A stretch of 64,000 nt of DNA from positions 1 through 64,000 of the forward strand of contig OY294051.1 in assembly GCA_958510825.1 (NCBI GenBank), written 5' to 3'. Both the position numbers and the translations under genes were made by a program. The notes under the pieces are model-generated. The model was not told the origin of the DNA, ran no database searches, and saw nothing but the letters and a program-made list of their open reading frames with translations. The DNA comes from Brachypterus glaber (taxonomy: Eukaryota > Arthropoda > Insecta > Coleoptera > Kateretidae). Below are positions 56,401 to 64,000 of this stretch, one piece after another (position 1 is the first letter of the stretch; the number at the start of each line of letters is the position of its first letter).

Positions 56401-59400
56401 AATAATATGCAAAAAAGTAACTTTTAAACAAACCATACTGTAAATTCAATAAAACCTGCAGTGACTCATACCTCTGCTGCTTTCGTATAAGGAGTCCGCC
56501 TTTGCGAAGCTTCGACGAATATACGCGAGTCGCACCCGAACTGGTATGATCTTCGCCTTTTACCACACATTCGCAACTAAGTCACTGCAGGTTTTATTGA
56601 ATTTCCAGTATAAGTTTTCGCAAATAAAAAATAATACATGAATTTATAAAAAAAACACGAAATTAACGCCGCAGGCGAAATTTTTTAGATTTATATGCAA
56701 AAAATTAGATAAAAGTTAGTTATTAAACAAAGTAGTCCTTCGCAAATAAAAAAAATACATGGATTTATAAAAGAAGCACAATATTAGGGCCGCAGGCGAA
56801 AATTTTAATTAATAGACGAAAGAATTTGCAACAATATAGTATTTTTTTGCTTGGAAACATAATGTAGGCGCCACAAGCTAAGAATGTTCAATAAATAAGG
56901 TTGAAATATTCCGTGGATTGAAAATATTAACCAATTATCTAAAATATGGGCCTCTGGCAATCATTAATTTTTTTTAATTAAAATTTTATATAACTATTCT
57001 TAAGTTTTTGGTTTTTTCAAAAATTTCCCTGACTTTTCCCGGTCTTTCAAATTCCCTGACTTTTCCCGGTTTTCCAGAGAGTGGCCACCCTGTTTTATCA
57101 AAATCCATTTTTTTTCAGTTGTCACTTGATAAATTTAAACTTAGTGCTGCCATGTGGTTTGCCAACATGAAGTCACCAAATGGACCGAATTTCAGGGAAC
57201 AACTCACCAATTTAAATGGGTCCATCAGCCCATTTTGGGAACTTTTGAAGTGGACTGTACGAATGTCTGAACACACTTTTATTGGTATGTATTTGTTTAA
57301 ACAGCGTGTCCGGCGGTGTGGCCTGGACGGTCAAGGAATTTGGGGAAATCAGTAAATTTTACAACTTTTCTTAAATTTGACATTTTTTTTTTGTTTATAT
57401 TGCTTGAAAGCAAAAATAAATCCGTTTTAAATTTTTTCAAAATTTCGCGAAAGCCTTGTATTCGTACAAAAATGTTCAATTCTTTTTTGCTTATTTTTGC
57501 GTTTTATGACGTTTTATGTCGATATAATCAATTTCGAGCAAAAAAAAATGGTCGCTCGATCGGTCGGCCTGTCGGGGAAATCTTGTGTGTATAATGCGAT
57601 AACTTAAGAACGCTTTAAGCTAGGGACTTGAAATTTGGCATACAGGTATTTTACCAAAAGTTCTCGCTCTGGATTGTTTTTGGTGAACATTGGGGTGTGG
57701 CAATAGGGGTAAATGGGGAAAAATACATTTTTTTACAAAAATTCGAAAATTGCTATATGGGCCCTAGGGGTTTTTAAGGTTGCTGAAATTGAATCTGATA
57801 ATTAAATTTTTCAAACTCATTTCCCTCGGTGGTGAGGGGGTAAATATTTTTAAATCTTTTCAATATTTTCGTCATAATTGGTTACTGGGGTTTTCGGAGT
57901 TGACGCAACTGAATCTGATAAAAACATTTTTCTAACTCCACCTCCTGAGGGGCGGGGGATAGTTTTCGTGAAAATTGGTATATTGGTGTTTTTGAGGTTG
58001 CTGAAAGTAAATAAAAAAAAAAATTCTTTTCGCGCCCGGAGGTATTTTTCTAAAAAATTAATACTGGGGATTTTAGCAGTTTACAAATAAATGCTTTTAA
58101 ATTATTTATACAGGGTGATCAATAACTAGCATGCCAAAATTTAATTCATGGTTCTACATCCAAAAATATCAAAAAAATCCTATATTCCCTTTAAAACTGT
58201 AATAAAAATAAGGTTTTTAATTAATATCTCTGGCACCCTTTAAGCTAGAGCGACGACCTTTTGCACGTATACTAGTATTAATAAGGGCAATAAGATTATG
58301 TTAATTTATTTTTTTGATATTATCCAGAGGCTGCCTGGAAAAAGTCCAAACAAACAAACAAACAATCAAAGCATATATCGTTTATAAAAATAATGAAGAG
58401 GCTATTACTCCTTTAATATTAAATTTATGTGTTTTGGTGTAGAAAACTTTTTTGTTCAGTTTTAAATAAAGAATCACCCTGTAGCATCAAAAATTTATTC
58501 ATGCTTCTTTTTGTTTCCCATTCAATATGTCATCTTCGAAGGGCTGTGGCTCCCTTAGGGCTCATTTTCAAACCAACCTTTATAGAACCATTTTTTCATA
58601 TTTTTGGATGTAGAATCACCTCTTAAATTTTGGCATGGCAGTTACTGATCACCCTGTATATTTGTTTGGTTAACCTAGTCAGATTTTTTAATTTACGTTT
58701 GGACTTTTTATAGGTATTGTTACCACAATGATAGAAAAAGGTGGCTGTACATATGGGGACTCAAAACATGAGCATTTGGTGAAAAAAAGAGACGACCTGA
58801 AACGGGAGCTTCTAGATTTAATCGGGGATGACGGTGTATTTATTTATCCCACCCATCCTACTTCAGCACCATACCACAACGAGCCACTTTTTAAAGCTTT
58901 CAACTTCAGGTGAGTGAAGTAACTTTTCACAAAAAAAATCGAGAAAATCTACAAATAGCAAAAATTCGGTGTAGAGTTCTTTATAATTTCAGAACGGAAT
59001 ATCCGATTAAAAAAAAAAGATCTGTCACTTAATGATTTAGGACATTTGCCATATCTTTGTAAATAAGTCAAACATGGTTAAAACTATAGTGGGACAAAAA
59101 TATTTTTTGGAGACAACTTATTAATTGCAAGGCAGAAATTCTTACAAATTAAAAGTCATTTTTAATTTAAGTCATAAATATTTTCAGTTATTTTTGTCGC
59201 GGATATAGCAAAAACAAACATTTTTGGTTCTATTTTGCATAACATTTTTGACAAAAAAAAACACTAAGTTAACCATTTATTTTTATTTTATAACAAGGGC
59301 GACATAGTAATTATATACCAAGGGAGAGAAGACATTTTTTAAAGCCGATCGTATTAAATTTAAGAGTGCGAGGTTATAATAGTCTTCTCTACCGAGGATT

Positions 59401-60231
59401 ATATATTATATTTTTTACCACTAGCATATTTATTATTATTATTTAACATTTTTATTTCAATCATAAAGTAAAAAGTTTGGTCAATCCTAATTAACCGCGA
59501 AAAAACAAGTAGCCTTTGAAATCGCCATTTTTGAAAACAAATGAATAAATTTATTCATTAAAAGTTGACAGTTCTAGAAGGTAGCATTGTTAAATTTTTA
59601 AATGTGTAAAAACATATGGGTAAGTTGTTTATTTACTAAATAATGTGTTATATTCCATTAAAATAAATTTATTTATAATATTTTTTATCCAATGGCAAAA
59701 TTTTGTTGAATTTAGTCCAAAAGAAATTATTCAGCAATGTCGTCTTTGCAATTCCAGGAAAATCAAGTGAAAGTTATCAGTTGTTTATAAAATTAACTCC
59801 TACTAGAAGAGAAAAAATGATTATTGATTAGGTGCAGAGATTTAATTTCTTAAATTCAAAACATGATAAATAATGGTACGTTTTAAAGCTAGTAGTGAAA
59901 AAACTATATTTTTTCTTTTGGTCGAGGGCGAGCGTTAGCAAGACCGGCAAAACGCAGTAATCCGAAAGAAAATTTTACGTCCATTACTTTTTAGTTCTTT
60001 CAAATTCTTTTTGTTACTAAGGTAACCGTTTAATTTTGTTTTAGCTATACCGGTATAATAAACGTGTTGGGTCTACCTGCCACACATTGCCCAATGGGTC
60101 TGGACAAATCAGGCTTACCAATCGGCGTTCAAGTTGTGTCAAAACCAGGAAATGACAGGTTATGTATCGCAGTTGCCCGGGAAATTGAACGGGCATTTGG
60201 GGGTTGGGTCCCTCCCACCATTGAAGTTTAA
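53451..60231 (+). CDS. Fatty-acid amide hydrolase 2-like amidase, 7 exons, 533 aa
   Basis: Amidase-signature serine hydrolase; FAAH2-type enzymes cleave fatty-acid amides at membranes. Exons: 53451-53648, 54562-54781, 55041-55292, 55740-56122, 57119-57284, 58714-58909, 60045-60231 (1602 nt, phases agree). The Ser-cisSer-Lys triad is visible: K133 (VPFTTKDC), S208 (VGGSSGGEG) and S232 (GIGSDIGGSIRMPA). The spacings of 75 and 24 equal those of rat FAAH K142/S217/S241. The N-terminal helix (LKLFYGAFEVFIHWIFSQIY, about 18-37) is a likely membrane anchor. The C-terminus keeps NVLGLPATHCPMG and GLPIGVQVVSKPGND. Length is normal for FAAH2 (532 aa in human). Insects have several such genes, so orthology to one is uncertain. 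Introns 4, 5 and 6 hold transposons; intron 4 also holds a copy of the exon 5 acceptor. Confidence 0.94.
54265..54435. repeat. Dispersed repeat (GATTTCCGCGAAAAAAAATC type)
   Basis: Blocks TGATTTCCGCGAAAAAAAAT, GTCTGTCTG, ATAACTCGAGAACGCTTCAA, GGACCATAGGTTG and GGCTGGGATT recur at 29800-29945, and in looser form at 40870-40990 and 57535-57730. An old dispersed element family; no coding part. Confidence 0.55.
56195..56223 (+). pseudogene. Duplicate of the exon 5 acceptor and first codons of the amidase gene
   Basis: TTTTCAGGTGTCACTTGATAA here mirrors the true acceptor TTTTCAGTTGTCACTTGATAA at 57112-57132, about 0.9 kb upstream. The copy decays within about ten codons and runs to stops, so it is not a usable exon. 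The block between the two contains repeat A copy 2. Confidence 0.6.
56390..57085. mobile_element. Repeat element A, copy 2, in the amidase intron 4
   Basis: Shares GCCGCAGGCGAAA units (56669, 56789), ATACATGGATTTATAAAAGA, AAAATATGGGCCTCTGGCAA and CCTGACTTTTCCCGGTTTTC with 48125-49575. It lacks the TTAA and TTA insertions seen in copy 1 and carries its own TA-flanked MITE (56438-56608). Confidence 0.65.
56438..56608. mobile_element. TA-flanked MITE inside repeat A copy 2
   Basis: The 29-bp ends CTGTAAATTCAATAAAACCT.. and their near-complement (ending GAATTTCCAG) are flanked by TA on both sides. Copy 1 of repeat A has no such insert at the matching point near 48420, so this is a separate later insertion. 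Mariner-like by its TA duplication. Confidence 0.78.
57535..57730. repeat. Dispersed repeat (CGATAACTTAAGAACGCTTTAAGCTAG type)
   Basis: GATAACTTAAGAACGCTTTA, GACTTGAAATTTGGCATACA, AAAGTTCTCGCT and GGATTGTTTTTGGTGAACA form the order typical of the family also seen at 40870-40990 and 54265-54435. It sits in the amidase intron between exons 5 and 6. Confidence 0.5.
58109..58658. mobile_element. TA-flanked inverted-repeat element, TACAGGGTGATCA ends (mariner-like)
   Basis: The left end TACAGGGTGATCAATAAC and the right end GTTACTGATCACCCTGTA are flanked by TA. The arms continue through AGCATGCCAAAATTTAA and GGTTCTACATCCAAAAATAT before diverging. 550 bp, non-coding. The first seven bases match the fold-back element at 4021-5449. 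Confidence 0.8.
59318..59625. mobile_element. MITE copy related to 2808-3112 (inverted)
   Basis: Carries the GAGAGAAGA/TCTTCTCT palindromic module at its left end (59331-59396) and then the same 200-bp body as 2808-3112 in reverse (for example ACTGTCAACTT and CAAAGGCTACTTGTTT on the minus strand). It lies in the last amidase intron. Confidence 0.6.
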
Positions 60232-60923
60232 ATTAAAAATGGCATATTACATAACTCTTGTAAAAACAGTTACATTTCAAAAGCTAAATTCATACGAGTT
60301 TTAAAATGATACCATTTCTACACGAGTTATGTTCGCTATTTTTTCTACGACCATACCTTTTTCATAAAAAAGTAAAAATTTCGAAATGGTAGTCTAAAAT
60401 TTGCACTTCTGGGACAAAAAGTCGTTATATCATCTAAATATTTGTGCGGAAAGTTGTCGTGCGATATGTAAATTGCGCACGACGATATATTATAATAATT
60501 ACCTGAAATATAAAGAATAAATGGTCGTAGGAAAGCATGTTTATTTGTGTGGAACCATTGCCGCACAAAAGTGTGACAATGCACTTTTGCCAGCACACAA
60601 TTTTTTCTACTTTTGCAAGTTTTGAAAAGAAATTAAAATTAATAGTATTTATTTTTACACAAGCTCTATACATGTAATGTAGTGGGAACTATTTTTTTAA
60701 AGGCTTTTACGGCCAAAATATACAATATTCATGGTTCCAAAATTGGAACATGTTTGAACAGTTCTTTTTTTTACTTTATTTGTGTGATTTGTTAACTGTA
60801 AAAAAAATGTTTGTGGTTTTTGTAAAAAAAGTGAAAAAGTGTAGTATTATTTATATATGGGTAAGTACATTATTTGTTGTATTTTGCTCAATCATGTTGG
60901 GTGTCAAGATTTAGCACATTTAA

Positions 60924-61182
60924 CCCATTAAGGACTGACCCATGAATTTATTGTATATGAAATATTTGTCACATGTTACCCTTATTAGTACAAATAGATT
61001 ATTTTTACTAAAAAAATGCAAACAATTTTTCATGTTTTCGCTTGTTAAACGAAATTATTAGTAAAATGTAAACTAAAAATAAAAAACCATAATTTTTGCA
61101 TATGCTAAACCATAAATAAATAAATTGGAAACAACATGCATTTTCAAATGCTCCTTACAAAAAGGCGGTAGTCCTTAATGGG
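60924..61182. mobile_element. TTAA-flanked MITE, CCCATTAAGGACTG ends
   Basis: TTAA at 60920-60923 and 61183-61186. The left end CCCATTAAGGACTG is mirrored by AGTCCTTAATGGG. 259 bp, AT-rich interior, no transposase. piggyBac-like. Confidence 0.82.
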
Positions 61183-61509
61183 TTAATGTGTTAAATTAAA
61201 TGTATAAAATTTCAGGAAACAATAAATTTTTGATTTTAGTTAGATTTTGTTCCAAACATATTTTTGTAACATTCTAAGATCAAAGAATAATATTCCTGGA
61301 ATATTCTTATAACTTTTGTGCTATTATGGTACAGTATATGTAATTTAACCAATCTGAAGTAAAAAATATTCCTAGAATATTTTAATAACAAAATATGGGG
61401 ATAATTTTCGAAAAAATAAAATTAACGATTGTTGTTTATTATTTGAAATGAAAAATTTGTTAGAAAGTCTTCTTTTGTAAATAATATACTATTACTCCCA
61501 TTATTAGGT

Positions 61510-61682
61510 AGCCCCTATTGGGCACCTTAAGTAATTTTTGTGGTGTTCATTAGAAACATTTCATAAAACGGTGTCCTGCGCAGGGCGTTAAATTTAAAGT
61601 GTGGGACACCGTTTTAAAGAAAATTTCACGTATTTTTTTGTGAGCCATACAAAAATGACTTAAGTTTTCTAATTTAGGGGCT
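61510..61682. mobile_element. Inverted-repeat element, AGCCCCTA ends with an AAAACGGTGTCC core palindrome
   Basis: Ends AGCCCCTA and TAGGGGCT style; inner arms ACTTAAG/CTTAAGT and AAAACGGTGTCC with GGACACCGTTTT around a GCGCAGGGCG loop. 173 bp, non-coding; target duplication unclear. Confidence 0.55.
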
Positions 61683-62917
61683 CTTCTGACTCAAAATTTT
61701 TACGAAGGCAGATCTAATTAATAATCTCAGGCGCATTTAATGTTTTTTTTATAATCGACCTTAAATATATGTGATGTGTTATTTTTATATTAATGAATAT
61801 ATATTTTATAATAAAGATTATATGTATATTAAATTCATATTGTTTTTAACAAATTTGCCTTATTTATTCGTAATAAAAGCGTAAAAAAATTGCGAGAAAA
61901 TGAGGTGGAACCGTAAAATTTATTCTTTGTTTTCTAATAAAACTATAACAATATTGATATCTAGTGGTCTGGAAAACCTGGAACAGGCAGGGATTTATAT
62001 GGTTGGAAAAAATGAGTAAGTATTTAATAAGTTTATTAAAATATAACATTTTAAATTTAACAAAATAAATATTACTTAAGTAAATTAAATTAACGAATAT
62101 TCAACATTGAGTATTATAATAAATAATAAAACATCAACACGAGCCTTAATTAAATAGTAATAAATAAATTGTAAAAAACTGTAACAAAAAAAACATGGCA
62201 ATGGCGTAAAACTTTCTTGTTTGTGTAATTTTCATGTATAGAAATAATTATTTTATTATTGTAATAAAATTAACATGTTATTGATATAAATTGTGTTAAT
62301 AACTATTGTTATGGTTTGTTCATTTTTAGAATCTTAATTAAAAATTACTTTTTTTTGTTTTTTTCTGTTATAGGAACATCTAGTAAACTATTTTTAGCCA
62401 ATTATAAACTACCAAGTTAATTCTACTTAGGCTATAAGTATACATTGTTTTACAAAAATAGTGTTTTAGATTTTTATAACAGAAAGGGAAAATAATTTAT
62501 TTTAAATTCTTTAAAAAAATGTGGTTTACAATACTTTTTTTGCGACTCTTATAAGCAGCTCATAATCATGCGCATTTTGCGTGTTGTTATAGTCCCATAA
62601 GAGATGTGTACTTTTTTATCTTTTGGGTTTGCAACAGACAAAAGAATATCGCTTGTCGTTTTTCGTGCAAATGTCAACGTCGCTTTAAAGTTTAATTTTC
62701 TACAAAATTTTATGTTCAGGTTAATTTTTACCGTGTTAAATTGTGGCTTGGTTACTTGCAGTGAGAAAGAGAAGACATGACTATAAAATATATCAAAATA
62801 TCATTTGTTCTTAGAATTTTAAACATGGCGAAAACTGTAAACCCGAAACAAAAATCCTTAAATCAGTCATCAATTTAAATGTAAGTTATTTCAAATTTTA
62901 GAGCAGAATAGAAAAAA

Positions 62918-63055
62918 TTGTATAAAGCACTCGTTTCATAACACATTTTTAGCGCAGTAGTACTTTAGAAACCTAGTCGCAAGCGCCTCGTTTTCTAAAC
63001 TTGTACTCGTGCGCATAAACGTATGTTATGAAACTAGTACTTTAATATACTATTA
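62918..63055. mobile_element. Palindromic MITE, copy 2 of the 32331-32502 family
   Basis: The order of blocks (TTTTTAGCGCA, AGTACTTTAGAAA, TCGCAAGCG, TTTTCTAAACTTGTACTCGT, GAAACTAGTACTTTAATATA) matches 32331-32502 in the same orientation. The left arm is shorter here. Confidence 0.72.
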
Positions 63056-63336
63056 AACTCTTGGGTGGATAACATTTTTTTGTTATAAATTACTCTAAAT
63101 TCAACTTTAAGCATTTTGATATTGGACAGGATTTTAGTATACTATTTTTCCTACGACCTAACACCTAAACATGCAAAAAACACAATTTTAATTAATTTGT
63201 CAATTTGACATTTACTTATGTTCTGAGAGGAAATTGTCACTTTTCGAACGCTTTTATGGCAACGGATGGAAAATAACTACTAACTAGGTCGTAGGATTTT
63301 TTTTCTTTCAGTAAAAAAAAATGGTGCGGAATTTTT

Positions 63337-64000
63337 TTATTCCTCTCCAGGAAAGTTTTGTAATCTTGGGCTTCTTGATGTAACTCTAAATTCTGGGGGC
63401 ATGTTGTAACATTTGCACACACAACAGGAGGGAAAGCGGAACCAGTCGGAAAAAATACCTGAAAAACAAGCCAGCAAGCTATAAAAAATATCTCGACAAA
63501 ATTATAGAATATAAAAAAAAATAATAAAATTAATTATAATAACCCACCTCGGCACTCATTGTTTGGATCATAGGCCAGCAACCTATGCAACCGGAATTGC
63601 TGTTCGCATCTGCAACCCTCTCGACAGTACATCTGACGATGTTCGTAGGTGCATTTTTCCCAGTGTACATACTGCTCAAAGGGGTACATGTTGAGCAGGG
63701 CCAGGATTTCGCCGCGGGTGTTGTTGGCCCAGAAGGGGGCCACCACTTCTTCTTTTACTGGACAAGCATTACTGAAAATTAATAATGAATAAGTTTATAG
63801 ACAGTTGGCTAGGAATGTTGGCCCAAAACTACTAAAGACGCCCACTTTTACATTTTGTATACACTTGGAAGAAATATGCGTATTTTACAAACTCCTGTGT
63901 TACTCAACTAAATAATAGGTCGCGACTGGCGTCCGGAACCATCTATATCGATTTCATCCGAGAGTAGGCCAGTACTACTACTACTCTGCCTTCCTAAGCT
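63337..64000 (-). CDS. Spaetzle-family Toll ligand (Spz3-like), C-terminal part, gene continues beyond the window
   Basis: Secreted cystine-knot (neurotrophin-like) cytokine that activates Toll receptors after proteolysis. Exons in transcript order: at least 63909-64000 (tentative; weak donor GTTGAG, but the phase TA|T fits and it reads [20 protein letters not shown] then SRPIIY), 63548-63771 and 63337-63458. The knot domain is clear: [60 protein letters not shown] and, across the last intron, [18 protein letters not shown]. Ten cysteines are visible. The tail is [12 protein letters not shown].., stop at 63337-63339. Assignment to Spz3 rather than another Spaetzle is from memory of the family and is only fairly sure. 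The signal peptide and pro-region lie outside the window. Confidence 0.88.

Larger units (their letters stand above)
60232..63336. other. Intergenic region between convergent amidase and Spaetzle genes
   Basis: 3.1 kb, no gene supported. It contains two inverted-repeat elements (60924-61182, 61510-61682), a palindromic MITE copy (62918-63055) and otherwise AT-rich unique-looking sequence. Confidence 0.6.

Overview
This is an AT-rich animal nuclear window with intron-split genes (GT-AG junctions) and many small transposable elements. The protein set (Dlg5, CCDC47, a PI-PLC X-domain protein, SENP8/Den1, UDP-GlcNAc pyrophosphorylase, Cyb5R4/Ncb5or, an FAAH2-type amidase and a Spaetzle-family Toll ligand) points to an insect. 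A beetle is a reasonable guess, but nothing in the sequence proves the order. No bacterial, organellar or viral gene block was seen.

Layout. 683-21368 (-) is a complete 21-exon dlg5 whose exons join in one frame to 1599 codons. 23158-27191 (+) is a five-exon CCDC47. 28365-32702 (-) is a five-exon PLCXD-type gene, whose intron 2 holds a small zinc-ribbon gene on the opposite strand (30356-31082, +). 33120-34086 (+) is a two-exon SENP8/Den1, divergent from PLCXD across 417 bp. 37656-41184 (-) is a four-exon UAP1. 43661-50393 (-) is Cyb5R4 with two possible first exons of the same phase. 53451-60231 (+) is a seven-exon FAAH2-type amidase. 63337-64000 (-) is the 3' part of a Spaetzle gene that runs off the window. 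I checked every multi-exon model by exon length modulo 3 and codon continuity; each complete model sums to a multiple of three and ends at a stop.

The genes are not an operon; they are ordinary neighbours with unrelated jobs: cell polarity scaffold, ER membrane-protein insertion, phospholipid hydrolysis, deneddylation, chitin/glycan precursor synthesis, ER redox, lipid amide hydrolysis and Toll/neurotrophin signalling.

Introns and spacers are packed with non-autonomous DNA elements whose ends can be read directly: TTAA-flanked (piggyBac-like), TTA-flanked (PIF/Harbinger-like), TA-flanked (mariner-like), and one hAT-like element with a perfect 8-bp target duplication. There is also a 5'-truncated LINE with a 14-bp target duplication, a tRNA-derived SINE head, minisatellites and many palindromic elements. 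The most informative repeat locus is a pair of paralogous elements (about 48.1-49.6 kb and 56.4-57.1 kb). Each carries insertions the other lacks, so each acts as an empty-site control for the other. I found no clearly novel multi-gene system. The best leads are the alternative first exons of Cyb5R4, the nested zinc-ribbon gene with clustered SUMO-consensus sites, and a hydrophobic exon-like segment carried inside a fold-back transposon.
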